Part shown: positions 10,833 to 21,145 of the stretch, one piece after another
Layout: each line of letters starts with the position of its first letter
Numbering within the stretch: position 1 is the first letter of the stretch
Assembly: GCA_018806985.1 (NCBI GenBank)
Contig: JADANN010000364.1
Coordinates: 2,418,001 to 2,482,000 of the forward strand
Length of the DNA stretch: 64,000 nucleotides
Reading direction: 5' to 3'
Source of the DNA: Angiostrongylus vasorum
Taxonomy: Eukaryota; Nematoda; Chromadorea; Rhabditida; Metastrongylidae
Program-made: the position numbers and the translations under genes
Notes under the pieces: model-generated
Told to the model about the DNA's origin: nothing
Seen by the model: the letters and a program-made list of their open reading frames with translations, nothing else
Database searches by the model: none

Positions 10833-12639
10833 CTACAATAAGACTAGGGATCAATGAGAAGCTCAAACGTCAAGCAAAACGAATGGAGGAGATGAATGAA
10901 TGGGAATGAAATTAAGGATTTGAATGAAGCGATAAACTATTATAACACGTCAACCATAATATTCAAGAGGACAAATATTACACTTGAAATTTCAAAAACA
11001 ATTGTATACAAAGCGTACATTCAACGGTTTTAGTCATTTGCGTTTGAAATGATTTTAGCTTTCATACCTCAAAGAAATATGTCTTAGCTCGTCATAAACT
11101 TTACCAATTAGAATAAAAAGCGTTGGAGTCTAGAAATCTTTGCCAACAAAATACAGTTATCCTTTCGATCTAAATCCAAACTTTGTACAGGTCGCAGAAA
11201 CGGATTCTTCCGTCCTTTCGTGCTGGCTGAGAGTTCATTTTCTAGATGGGATATGTTTAAATAGGCGGCATTTCGGCCAGTTGAACGTGGTGACGTCCGC
11301 GAGAGTACCGTTGATGTTTGAAGTTCGAAAATACCAGAAAAAAATGTAAGATGTGCCTTCATAAGTTATTAGATAGCTTTAAAACAAAAAAACTCATAAA
11401 AATAAGGTTGTCAAGTCCACACATCATAAACTGTTCTATTTACCAGCAAAATATTGAGAGTTGTTGACAAATGCATTTGATCATTATTGGGTTAGGGATC
11501 GCCAGTGTTCTTCTTCGGAGAGGACGTCTGTTGATTTTAGGTTACCTGTACATCTTTGTAACAAAAAAATTCTCTTCATTTTACGAAAAGATGGAAATGG
11601 TGAAAGAGATAGATCAAACGCGCTATGTGGCCTTTCTTGAAGTCATTCGATCCAGAGCTCAATGAAACATCTTATTTGCAAAGAAAAACGAAAGTCTGCG
11701 GGTTGTTTCATAGTTTGAAAATCTTGTCTTGAAAGAGTCTTTAATTTCAGTTGATGAGTCACTATAAAAAAATCACGCCACAGGTAGTAATGTGGCCTTC
11801 TTTTCCAATTTCTATGGTTTATCCATGGAGGCTTCTAGCACATTAAATATGCCTCAGAGAATATTACACCGTAAGGCTATGAGAGAATTATTGGTTAAGC
11901 ATATTACATAGATGAACTCTGAAACCTTTTGGTGATCTCAAGATGTCAAGAATCACCATGATCCAGAACTTCACGTGAAAGAGAAAAAATTTCAGTCACA
12001 ACAACCATTTTCACGAAGCTGTGATTTCATTCTGTGACAATCGTTTGATTACTTTACGAAGCATCGCAGCACTTCTGCTGCATTTTCATTTTCAAACTTC
12101 AAAATCTTCAGTATTGCAGACCTTAGTATGATGTGTGGGCTGGTTAATACTACCACCGTTGAATGCAATTCTGTCACTCCTTAGATGGAACTAAGTGGAG
12201 TGCTCGTGCGACATGTCGGCGATCGGTTGTTTATGCGAGAGAATTTGTGTGCAAGCGAGTGCATCACTAGTTCTCGTCAGCTATTCATGTAATGGCCATC
12301 GTCATAGGCTCTCAGGCTGCGATTAGAGGACAACCAAGAGGAGGCAAACACGCGTCCTTCGTCGAGAATCCGATTGAATGTCTCATCTGATGATGTTCAC
12401 CATAGCAAACAAGGCCATCTACGAACGGACAGCACTCTCTCGAACGTCACACACGAAACAAGTTGAACGGCAATGGTTTCCTAAACTGTGATATTCAGCC
12501 GCTCTTACTTACTTCCTTATGACATTTAAACTATATTTGACTAGTGCAGGGTAGGTGTAGGGCAGTCTTTAGAGGTGCATTGCAATATACATTGGATTAG
12601 TCGATGGCTTGATTCCTTGCCTTGCCGTTACCAAGTCTT
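10833..12639. other. No confident gene
   Basis: A minus-strand frame at 11340-11170 (YLNISHLENELSASTKGRKN then PFLRPVQ) reads like protein and could be another exon of the 10.4-10.8 kb gene, but splice sites around it are weak. The rest shows nothing I can name. Confidence 0.3.
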
Positions 12640-12825
12640 CTATCTCTCTGAGGTCGGAAAATTGGCACCGGTATTTCTGGCACAATAAAACTGACTTCGT
12701 GCATATGTAAGCCATAGCGGGTCACTGCATGAGATAGGTATGTTTTCGTCCACTCGGCAGTGCTTGATGAAGCCGAACGCATGGAGAATCTCTGAAGAAC
12801 AACGCTGAACGCCTTATGATTTATC
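12640..12825 (+). mobile_element. SINE-A, very degenerate copy
   Basis: The central block survives as 'gaggtcggaaaattggcacc', followed by remnants of the tail ('gcttgatgaagccgaacgca'). The 82-residue minus-strand frame over this stretch is antisense to the SINE and not a gene. Confidence 0.5.
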
Positions 12826-14503
12826 ATCTCGGCCAATATTTTCATAGACCTTCATCTGTACTGATAAATCCATTTGCAAAACAGAAATTCAAACACCATC
12901 ACGCGCTTTGATTCAAATTGGCTGAATTTTTGGAGCTTGTGAAAGATTTCCTAGCTTTCTTTTGTCTTGGCGTGTCTCATACCATATTTTGAACAACGAA
13001 GCAATTGATCAAGTGGGGATTCGCTCACTAGGAAATAATACTGCACCTCAATCTGTCGTTGATATATGCAGCTTTCGTACCCGGGTTTTTTTGGAGATTC
13101 TAAAAATTTCGTTTTCCTTGAATTTTTTGCAGTTCAAGCCGTGAGTTGGTTTAAAATGCAAGAGAAAGTTTAGAGAAATTGCTTGCACCACCGCAGCAAT
13201 AACACAAAATTTTTTCTGTACGGCTCTCATCTCGTAAGGCCAGAAAGCCGCCGTAAGGCGGTTGCTGAACAGCAATCTGGATATCTTGTACGTTTTGCTA
13301 GAATAACTCAACACGGTTCAAAAGTAGGGACAGCTCGGACAACAACAGGACTTGTGTTTATCCATGTTGAATAACTTCATCCGCAACTATGCGGCTTCTC
13401 CATTTTTCCACCGTTTCTTGAAGATATTTTATAACGGATTTCACCTAAAGTAAAAAAAGTCCACTATGAGCCATGACAATGTAGTTTCAGCCATGCACGA
13501 ATAATAAGCTTGCATCCAGTTTTCGCTGCACTTTAAAAGAGCATTCGAAATAAATATGAGTCCATTAACAGCAGGTGCAAAGGATCTGGAAAGCGTGACT
13601 AGGATAAGGTGAGGCCAACTATTTGAGGAAAAATGTCTTCTCCATTACTCGGTTAGGAACTATATTGGCCAACTCTACATTCTTACGTCTTCTTTGATTC
13701 TCAAAAAAGAAGTACACAACAAATAGAAGATAGACAAAAAGGAATGAGGCGAAGAGTAACAGTGATGAAATCATCGACTAGGGAAACTGGATAACAAATA
13801 ATTGCGATGACATAGTGATAAACAGGTTTCTTCGTGTGAAGCCCCTAAAATGCCTGGGCAATAACACATTCTCGTTGTGCTCTTCTAACGCTTCCATCAC
13901 TCACAATCTCGTTAATCAGCAACTAATGTCTAGCGGGCACCAATGGATACTCCATCCATCGCCCGAACTACTAAGTGTGCGTCAATCATTTGAGAGACTC
14001 AAATGAATTCGTAATTTTGATGTGAGGTTTAGTTTTGCTATCCTAGCAAAAATGTCATGGGAATGTAGCTGATAGGGCTACTTCGTTCTCTGGCTCTAAT
14101 ACTAGCCGATTTTTGACTGGAAGAATGGAACTTGTTCTCAGTCTTCATAACTGTACATGGCGAAGAGTACACTTCGCCCATGATGAGGCGGTAAACTATT
14201 GGGATTGTGTGGCCGCAGTAATAAATAGAAATATATCCGCCCCCCATTTGAGTACGCTGACTGCCCACTATAGGTGAGCCACCTATGTTTCAGTAACCAT
14301 GTTTGGGAGGATGCAGCTCAGATTTATAAAGTAGTTTAAAAACAAAGAACTCTCTGCTCCTGCGGACCTTCTATAGTAGCATATAATCTTCCGTTGTTTT
14401 TTATAGCTCTCAATTTTTTTGGTGGAAGATGAATTCAAATTATAAGCCATAAGTGAAAACCTGAAAACCGATCATGCAAAAAAGACAACTAAAAAAACGA
14501 TGA
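12826..14503. other. No gene recognised
   Basis: No supported exon or known repeat. Frames up to about 88 codons are not flanked by convincing splice sites. Confidence 0.4.
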
Positions 14504-14770
14504 AGCTCTCGGCGTTGATCAATCCCTGAGGGATGCACCATGCATTCGACTTCATTAAGCATTGTTTGGAGGTGATTGAGCGCATATCTGGCCTTTATAA
14601 TGACTCGCGGTGGCCACCGGTGTATTGAGCCAGTGCTGCTATCCTCCCAGACAAATCTGGTACCAATTTGCCGATCCTGGAAGGATAGAGGGGCTTGGTG
14701 GGCCACAACGCGGGGATCAATCCCATGCGTGTGTTGCAGGGCGCCTCTGACCACTGCGCCACACACCCCC
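14504..14770 (-). mobile_element. SINE-A, full-length copy
   Basis: Reads from 14770 down. The head has an A-box-like 'tggcgcagtgg' and a B-box-like 'gggattgatcccc'. The central block 'caaattggtaccagatttg' is followed by 'cactggctcaatacac', 'gtcgaatgcatggtgcatcc' and the family end 'cgccgagagctt'. The 123-codon minus-strand frame that overlaps it is a by-product of the repeat. Confidence 0.85.
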
Positions 14771-15837
14771 TTAGAAGATAAATAAGTTATAAGAACAAGA
14801 AAGTGCAACACATATGACTGGTAATGTTGAGAAGAGACGAAAATAGTATTCTGAAAGGGGCACTACGACGAATCACCTACAACAGTTGTAGTACTTTCCC
14901 CAATCCTACTTGAGCGAAATCAATGATGTCCAGAGCAATTTAATCTTCTTCATGTATTTAAAGAGCTTTGGAACTCATAGTCGTGGTCAGTGACCGCAGC
15001 GTAGTAGATTTATTTTATCTTAAAATTATTAGGGAAGTTAGGCAGATTTGGCAATTTGTTTCGCACAAATTAATTCCACAATTTCTGCACCGTTTATTCT
15101 AAATCGACCGATGAAAGCATGTGTTTCAAATTTCTTCAGTGCAGCACTGTTGAGCTGAAATACTGTTGAGCTGGAAGTTTGTGGGATTACTACGGACAAC
15201 TTTAGCATTGTCACCATGAGGAGAAAGATTGGAATACCGACATTTCAGCTCATCACATGAGTCTGAATGAAGAAGAGTAAATTGAGTTTCAACGGCAAGA
15301 AGAGCACGAATTCGTCTATGCACCACCATGTGTGTAACGACGTTACATACTAAGCTCATAGCAGATGTGTATGTTGTCCCTAGTGCTAGGATCCAACAAA
15401 GGTAAATAAAGTAGTGCGGTCTTGGACCGAGTGCTTTAAATCATCACAACCTATGCTCAGAAATAACGTTATTAATCAGCACACTAAACATTGGAATCTA
15501 CAACTTTTTGCCAGCATGGCACCAGTTTACTTATTGCAATGGAACAATATTCCGGTGTTCTGGAAGCAGTGAGATTTTCAGTGATGTCTTGCGCACAGTA
15601 ATAACACCGATTTCCCCGTTGCATTTTTAAAGAGCAAGGAAGAAAGGTGGTAAATTCCATAGGGCAATGGACGGCATTCAAAACAGCGCTTTGGTCGGGG
15701 AAAAGCTTCTAAACGTTTTTTTGACATCAAATTTGTACTAAGTGATGCTAATGAACTTCTTGCTTTTTTGCGGTCCATATCGGCTATAATATTATGAATT
15801 TCGGCCAGACCATTTAAGCAGAAAGTTAAGTTGAGCT
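14771..15837. other. No gene recognised
   Basis: A few frames of 60-80 codons on the minus strand (15126-15778) lack splice support or family resemblance. Confidence 0.4.
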
Positions 15838-16040
15838 AAAAGCACGGCCGAGGGGAAAGGCGAAACGAAGGACCCGCACAGTGTGGTGTTGAACGCATTA
15901 GCCACCGGAAAGAGTAAAAGCGAGTACGATCCCTACAGCAGACCCTGAGGTTCGGTGTTTCGCAAATATCTCAGCATCATTGTGGTTATGATTCACATAC
16001 GCTGCAATGAAGAAGAATAGGTAGTGAATAAAAAGTGATT
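15838..16040 (+). mobile_element. SINE-C, first unit of a tandem pair
   Basis: SINE-C is tRNA-headed: 'cgaaacgaaggacccgcac', a B-box-like 'gagtacgatccct', then 'cgcaaatatctcagcatcat' and 'tgtggttatgattcacata'. It ends with a 'ggNagNaaataaaaagt' sequence that is also the start of the next unit. Confidence 0.7.
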
Positions 16041-16264
16041 ACATAAGTAGAAAGTAGAAAAGCGAAAGAAAGAAACTATAGCTTCAGCTGTTAAGCTTTG
16101 GGTTCAATGCCGATTTGGGCTCTCCAGATCAATAGTGTCGACAGGTTGTTGCTGATCGTACTGGTACATAGAAAATTAGGGTGAGAGACAAGCGAAACGA
16201 AGGAACCGCATAGTGTAGTAGTGAACGCGATAGCCCTCGGAAAGGGTAGTGGCGTTTTCGTTCT
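16028..16264 (+). mobile_element. SINE-C, second unit of a tandem pair (3' truncated)
   Basis: Begins at the 'gtgaataaaaagtg' junction shared with the preceding unit, followed by 'gggttcaatgccgatttggg', then 'agacaagcgaaacgaaggaa' and the tRNA-like head. It is cut by the Penelope-type terminal repeat beginning at 16265. Confidence 0.7.
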
Positions 16265-16430
16265 ATTCTTGTTGAGCAATGACGAGGTATTATTTTTATT
16301 CTTTATTCACGAGCAAGCTGACATTTCGGTGGATTTCGCCTTCCTCAGAGCCGCTTTCTATGAGTCTTCCACTGAGTATGTCAAGTGGAGACCAACTGCA
16401 CAGGATTCACATGGAAGCGTAATGTGCTCG
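16265..16430 (-). mobile_element. Penelope-type terminal repeat, left inverted copy
   Basis: Inverted counterpart of 16945-17115 (about 165 bases with few differences, ends 'ttgttgagca...acgaggt'). On the minus strand it carries the hammerhead-like core. It flanks the H2A pseudogene on the left. Assignment to a Penelope-like element rests on the related sequence downstream of the GIY-YIG element at 41 kb. Confidence 0.65.
16317..16348 (-). ncRNA. Hammerhead-ribozyme-like core
   Basis: On the minus strand: CTGAGGA, extra A, stem GGCG with loop, the partner strand partly decayed (CACC for CGCC), GAAAT, then GTCAGC. The flanking GGCT upstream can pair with AGC downstream as stem I. The substitutions in stem II and in GAAAC suggest an inactive relic. 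Confidence 0.35.
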
Positions 16431-16454
16431 CCTGCCGTTTTCGTACTGCCGTAT

Positions 16455-16835
16455 TATGTCTGGACGTGGTAAAGGTGGAAAGACAAAATCAGGGGGAAAA
16501 GGCTAAGTCCCGCTCTGTCCGTGCAGGACTCCAGTTCCCAGTTGGCCGTCTCCACCGAATTTTGCGTAATGGCAATTATGCTGCTCGAATCGGTGGTGGT
16601 GCACCTGTTTATTTAGCTGCCGTGTTAGAGTATTTGGCTGCTGAAGTGTTGGAGTTAGCCGGAAATGCCGCGAGGTACAACAAGAAGATCCGGATCAATC
16701 CATGCTATCTATAACTAGCCGTACGCAACGATGAGGAGTTGAACAAGTTACTATCTGGCGTTACAATGGCACAAGGTGGTTTTTCCGAATATTCAAGCAG
16801 TACTTCCGAAGAACTCCGCCGGTGAGAAAGAATGA
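16455..16835 (+). pseudogene. Histone H2A pseudogene
   Basis: Starts like a canonical H2A ([15 protein letters not shown]). It then needs a one-base correction in an A-run near 16497 to continue as [40 protein letters not shown] and [24 protein letters not shown] replaces the Gln codon of the 'HLQLAVRN' motif at 16712-16714. After [20 protein letters not shown] a second one-base shift near 16780 precedes the C-terminal end (NSAGEKE). Substitutions at normally invariant sites ([11 protein letters not shown]) fit a dead copy. An AATAAA lies at 16908-16913, and no histone stem-loop was seen. The copy is intronless and enclosed by inverted terminal repeats. Confidence 0.9.
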
Positions 16836-16944
16836 GTATTGTTTTACTGTTGTCACTCTTACTCTATGTCTGTGCATGTATTATTTGGCGTATTTATATT
16901 GTGCTGAAATAAAGTTGTGGGAAGTAAAAAGTAAAAAAAGGGGA

Positions 16945-17165
16945 GGGTGTGGCACAATACGCTTCCATGTGAATCCTGTGCGGTTGGTCTCCAAGCGACA
17001 TACTCATTGGAAGACTCATAGAAAGCGGCTCTGAGGAAGGCGAAATCCGCCGAAACGTCAGCTTGTTCGTGAGTAAAGAATAAAAATAACACCTCGTGTT
17101 TGCTCAACAAGAATACCAAGAATTACTTGATCAATGCCGAGGTTAATAGAAAGTAGGACGTGGGA
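16945..17165 (+). mobile_element. Penelope-type terminal repeat, right inverted copy
   Basis: Mirror image of 16265-16430, followed by 'tcaatgccgaggttaatag', which also follows the hammerhead-like core in the copy at 20.26 kb. It closes the cassette that contains the H2A pseudogene. Confidence 0.65.
17031..17062 (+). ncRNA. Hammerhead-ribozyme-like core, best-conserved copy
   Basis: Order seen: CTGAGGA (17031-17037), one extra A, GGCG (17039-17042), a five-base loop, CGCC (17048-17051), GAAAC (17052-17056), then GTC (17057-17059) and AGC. This matches the CUGANGA / stem II / GAAA / GUC arrangement of a type I hammerhead with a minimal stem III. ACGU is self-complementary, so a dimeric form is conceivable. 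GGCU just before the core can pair with AGC after the cleavage site. The extra A before stem II departs from the consensus. Confidence 0.45.
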
Positions 17166-17179
17166 TTTATTACGAGACG

Positions 17180-17260
17180 TAGTAGCGTTTTCGTTCCTCA
17201 CCGCAGACACCTGCGGTTTGGAGTTTTGCAAATATCTCAGCACAATTATGGTTAAGTAGA
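17180..17260 (+). mobile_element. SINE-C fragment
   Basis: Head-to-body part only: 'accgcagacacctgcggt', then 'gttttgcaaatatctcagca'. Confidence 0.55.
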
Positions 17261-17699
17261 AAGTGTTTTAAGGCTTTCGACAAACTGCCAATTACTGTAC
17301 GGTCGAGAACATGTACACATCATCGGATTCTGCTGTGGGACGATGTCCCACAACATGTCTCACAATTAGAGCTGCACAAATTGAACAAGTTCGACTATGA
17401 AATGGCACCTTACGCAGTATACTTTATGAACATCCAGCTCTAATCAAGCCCCTTTTTAAAGATTTTGACAGCAGCTAGCAAAGAAAATCTTCAACAAGGA
17501 TACCTTGGTAAAAACACTTTGGAAGAATTCAACTCCTTCAGAGCTGAAAAATTTTCTGCTACATATTCGTGAATACAAAAATTTGTAACTAGTTAAGGTT
17601 TTTAAGTTTTCTTTCAATATAAAAATTTTAATTTGTGTTGAGTCGATCAACGGAACGACATCATGACACTTTCTCAAGAATGGCGCAATGTAGAGTGTA
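17261..17699. other. No gene recognised
   Basis: No clear exon. The plus-strand frame near 17270 (KAFDKLPITV) is too short to assign. Confidence 0.35.
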
Positions 17700-17870
17700 A
17701 AATTTGTTAGCGAAACATGGAAGGGCGGGTCGTGTAATACGAACAAACGACAGTTGGACGAAAAGAACTGTAGAGTGGATTCCACGATGATGCAGGCGTT
17801 CCCTAGCACAACCATCAACACGTTGTGTGGACGTGCTCGTAAACACAGTCGAACAGCTGTACTACTAGCT
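17700..17870 (+). mobile_element. RTE-type LINE, C-terminal fragment
   Basis: The translation RTNDSWTKRTVEWIPRCRR followed by STRCVDVLVNTVEQL parallels the C-terminal 'DDRWTKRTLEWIPRD...TRW' segment of RTE reverse transcriptases. Nothing upstream is preserved. Confidence 0.55.
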
Positions 17871-18231
17871 GCAGTTGTTTTACCAGTTCCGGTATGATAC
17901 TCGCACCCGCCACCATGCTAGACAGGCTGCCCGACTATTCAAGTATCCCTAAATTAACACGAACTAAGGAAAGCTGCTTCTTGAAAAACCCTTACGCCCA
18001 CTGTTAACTGATAACGGTACCGACTGATACAGAATGGATTGATCGGAGGAAAAACAAACCGTTATCAACGGACATTTGGTATCAACAGCAACCATCCTGT
18101 ATAAAGAGCACTGCCCAGTGAGGTTACTACTTCATTCGGGGAGTGCTCTACTGATTCGTCTCCACGCGATCACGAAGACCCACAGCGGATGAAGAAATAA
18201 CTGTGAAGAATCGATTCGGATGAATCCAGCT

Positions 18232-18262
18232 CTGAAGAAGGCGAAAGCACTGAAATATTAGC
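18232..18262 (+). ncRNA. Hammerhead-like core, decayed
   Basis: CTGAAGA, extra A, GGCG, then GCAC in place of the pairing strand, TGAAATA and TTAGC. The order of blocks is kept but stem II can no longer form. Confidence 0.2.
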
Positions 18263-18279
18263 GGAATAATGTTTTTATG

Positions 18280-19019
18280 AACCTTGTGTTAGTTTTTCAA
18301 TGAAGAGATACAAACTAAGTGGTGGCATTGGTTACTTAAATGTGTTCGAAAAAAGAAAGCAAGAACGTCGGCTGCAACAATGGGCACATGAGAATTTGGA
18401 CAGAAAAAAGCTGGACAAGCGTTAGTCCCTAAGTCGAGTGGATCCACAACATCATACACGTTCAGATTCCTTTGAACATGTGCATCGTAAAGTTTAGCAC
18501 AGCTTGGACATTGTCGCTTTTTCTTCTTTTCTTTTTCAATATGATTAAAAAAATCATAAGTTAGAAAAGTCCGTGAAATCTATCATTTCACGTGGCTGGA
18601 GTTGATTAGGGTGCAATAACAAGGCATTTTCTAAAGAATCGAATAAGAGGTAACGACAGAAAGAAGAACCAACTGCTACAATGATGCTCTTGTCCTTTAG
18701 TCCAAATCTATCGTTTAGAATGAGCAGCGCAGATCAGAAGATCGTCTTTGGTCATTTTTCAGTGATTCAAAAAACATCTGTGAACAGATTTACTTTCGTG
18801 ACAAAATAAGCAAAAATTCTACCTGCTTTCATAAAGCTTTCTTACAAAAGAATGAGAGTCACTCTGTTGAATAGGAAAGACAAGTCAGATGAATATTTGG
18901 CGTCACCAGAAAACAGAATTGAACTTGAGCCGGAATGGATAGAGGAATAACGACCACGGATAAAAAACATCATACATGCATGGGCGTAGATAGCGGGTGC
19001 TTGTGATGCCGTTTTTAAA
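18280..19019. other. No confident gene
   Basis: A plus-strand frame near 18335-18420 (KRKQERRLQQWAHENLDRKK) is protein-like and lies upstream of the Mediator-like exons, but no splice pair joins it to them. Confidence 0.3.
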
Positions 19020-19330
19020 ATGTGCAACGGATTGGTTCGACTCCGCCCTCAGCTAACCATACTTCCCATCCATCCGCGCTATAGGAATTGGTACCAGCCT
19101 TGCCATTCGAACAATCTGGTAGGGCTATCACAGGATCAGCAGTGATGTAGTGAGGAACAACTTAACCAGTATTCAACGACATTTGTAATGAATACCAAAA
19201 AACAGGTATTAGAACCCTTACGCGAAAAAAATTCGAAGGCTCTCGTGGATGATGGCTGCGAGGCAGCGAATCGAATCAACGAGGTTCTGGGATGCGCTCA
19301 ATGTTTAGGTGTAAAGATTGGTCACTTACA
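19020..19330 (+). mobile_element. SINE-B, diverged copy
   Basis: Head with a B-box-like 'ggttcgactcc', central block remnant 'aggaattggtaccagcctt', then 'attcaacgacatt' and 'gatggctgcgaggcagcgaa'. It is positioned just upstream of the 19416 exon. Confidence 0.65.
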
Positions 19331-19415
19331 ACAAATACATATGATGCCATAACATATAACAACATATAATTATCAATAAAAAGATGAGCTTTTCGTAATA
19401 TTTGCACGATCGCAG

Positions 19416-19992
19416 GAAATGGTTAATCGAACTATGGATCTGCTGATGAGCAGTTTTCCAAATTTGTGTGCTGGTAAGTCCGCAGTGGAGGACCAGGTGT
19501 TATATGAGCAGTCAGAAAGAACTTGCTTGATTTATTCAAACAACTGAATACACTCCAAGAAAGAGCTGTTGAGCTACTAGGGAATCTCTCTTGCAATACT
19601 GTAAGTGTAAACACAGTGCAGTACCACGTCAAACTAAGCACTTTAGAGTAGTGTTTTGACGATCTAACAAAAAATCTGGTAGTTTGCTAATAATTGTTTG
19701 GTACACCGATCAATAAGGTTCTTAAGGATTTGTACTCTAATTTTTTAATCAATCATTTGATGTGTAGTGCTTAAAAAATGAGCAAAAAGCAGCCACTGAG
19801 TGTGCGTTAGAGATTTTTACGACTCCTCTGGGAGTAGGCAGTTATCTAGAATCTCGCTGAAAAAGTAGAACATTTACATGTGGGATAGTTAGAAGAGACC
19901 TACACCATTAGTGAAACTATCAATAGGAGATGAGTGACCATAAGAGAAATACAATATTGTACGAAGAGAAAGCTCAATTCTCTTGGCTAAAA
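19416..19992 (+). CDS. Partial gene, possible Mediator subunit 30 (three exons)
   Basis: Exons 19416-19473, 19512-19600 and probably 19927-19992, with consistent phases (1, 0, 0). The first intron is only 38 bases with a perfect GTAAGT donor. The sequence reads EMVNRTMDLLMSSFPNLCA, then RKNLLDLFKQLNTLQERAVE and LLGNLSCNT, then EMSDHKRNTILYEEKAQFSW. The order of motifs resembles metazoan MED30 (a 'Q-IV-RTME' segment, an 'LF-KL' helix, an 'LIPYVEE'-like stretch). The match is weak and from memory. If correct, it is a nuclear subunit of the Mediator head that links activators to RNA polymerase II. An ATG at 19419 just after a tttgcacgatcgcag acceptor could be a trans-spliced start. Downstream exons were not found; a candidate at 26021-26096 is listed separately. 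Confidence 0.45.
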
Positions 19993-19994
19993 GT

Positions 19995-20231
19995 ATCACG
20001 AAATAGTCGTGTTGTCCATTTTTCTATTTCCGTTCTATTCATTTCGCATAATCCGACACCACACAAATTATGCCAATCACGGCTCTTCTTTCAGTCGGTA
20101 CGTTTCATGGCAGTCCTTTCCCAAGAAAGTCTCCGTATTTGTGAGTGAATTGAGTCCCTGCTTCCAGAATTTTGGACTTTTTTGGCAGTCGTTAACCATG
20201 TGCGGCTCTGAGCGACTGTTCTTTCTCGGCG
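19995..20231. other. No gene recognised
   Basis: Probably intron or 5' part of the Penelope-type repeat. No exon supported. Confidence 0.3.
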
Positions 20232-20430
20232 GAAGACAGATGAAAAAGCGGCTCTGAAGAAGGCGATTCTGCCGGAACGTCAGCTACGGTTGTGTTCTAT
20301 GTGTGTTATTGTATGGAAGTAATCGTATGCTGTTTGACAACGTCACGATTGCTGAGAGAAAAACGACGAATTCATAATTCAATGCCGAGGTTAATAGAAA
20401 GTCGATCCTGGGTGCTATTGACATTTTCTC
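20232..20430 (+). mobile_element. Penelope-type terminal repeat, single copy
   Basis: Contains the hammerhead-like core and, about 110 bases later, 'ttcaatgccgaggttaatag' as at 17.1 kb. No Penelope coding sequence adjoins it. Confidence 0.5.
20256..20286 (+). ncRNA. Hammerhead-ribozyme-like core
   Basis: CTGAAGA, extra A, GGC, six-base loop, GCC, then GGAAC where CGAAAC is expected, and GTCAGC. The sequence before the core is again GCGGCT, which can pair with AGC. The altered GAAAC makes cleavage unlikely. Confidence 0.35.
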
Positions 20431-20811
20431 TAAATAAGAAAAATTATAATATCTTATCCGTTGCAAAGAACGAGAACACTCTATCCTAAAAGATTTTTCA
20501 TGTCATCAAGTCCAAGGACTTCAGCTTCCAGAAAAATTATCTCGGTGGGTATGGAGAAACCAATACAGACTTCGCCGTGATTAATTAAAAGAAAAGGTGG
20601 TAAAACGTTTGGGAAAATGCTATATATCGCTGAACACTTAGGCACTAACCTAGGCAGTGAAGAAATGCGATGGAAAACTGTGTAATCAGAAAATAATTTT
20701 GCCAGTGTTGAACAAGTCGTGGAGGGCACCATTAGATTTTTAGATCATTTCGTGTATGGCACAGTTAATAAGTAAATATCTCCATTAATAATATTATTAC
20801 AATAGTAAGCC
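20431..20811. other. No confident gene
   Basis: A minus-strand frame ending at 20481 (EIIFLEAEVLGLDDMKNLLG, stop) reads well but lacks a clear acceptor. Confidence 0.3.
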
Positions 20812-21145
20812 GCAAGGCCATAGTTCAAGTACGAGTCAGGCCATCTAAGCCTCCCATTCCTCAGGACCTGGGAAATCAGTACCAGACTTCTCTGGGAAGA
20901 GCTCCTGATTCACAACGGCTAGCGATATCCAGCGCTGAAAATCTGGGAACGCTAGCACGTCTACGAAGGAACACGGGGAGAAGCGACTCGACTAGCATTC
21001 AACGACATTAAGAAGTCCAAAAATCACCCAGCAGCAGCCGAACCCACAAATAGAAAGTTCGACAACCTTTGTAGATGATGGATAGGAGGAAACGAATCGA
21101 GTGAAAGATGTGCTGGCAGCCGTACCGTATGTAAAAGTGGCAACA
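20812..21145 (+). mobile_element. SINE-B, diverged copy
   Basis: Head with 'agttcaagtacgagtc', central block 'aaatcagtaccagacttctc', and tail 'cagcagcagccgaaccc' and 'gatgatggataggaggaaac'. Confidence 0.7.

Noticed and set aside
12597..12845. 82-codon minus-strand frame reading like a protein
   Set aside because: Base-by-base it is antisense to a degenerate SINE-A copy, including the central block.
14440..14811. 123-codon minus-strand frame
   Set aside because: It is a chance frame through a full-length SINE-A copy, and equivalent frames are broken differently in other copies.
20481..20732. Minus-strand frame ending LEAEVLGLDDMKNLLG
   Set aside because: Protein-like at its end, but no acceptor or upstream exon could be identified, so it is not annotated as a gene.
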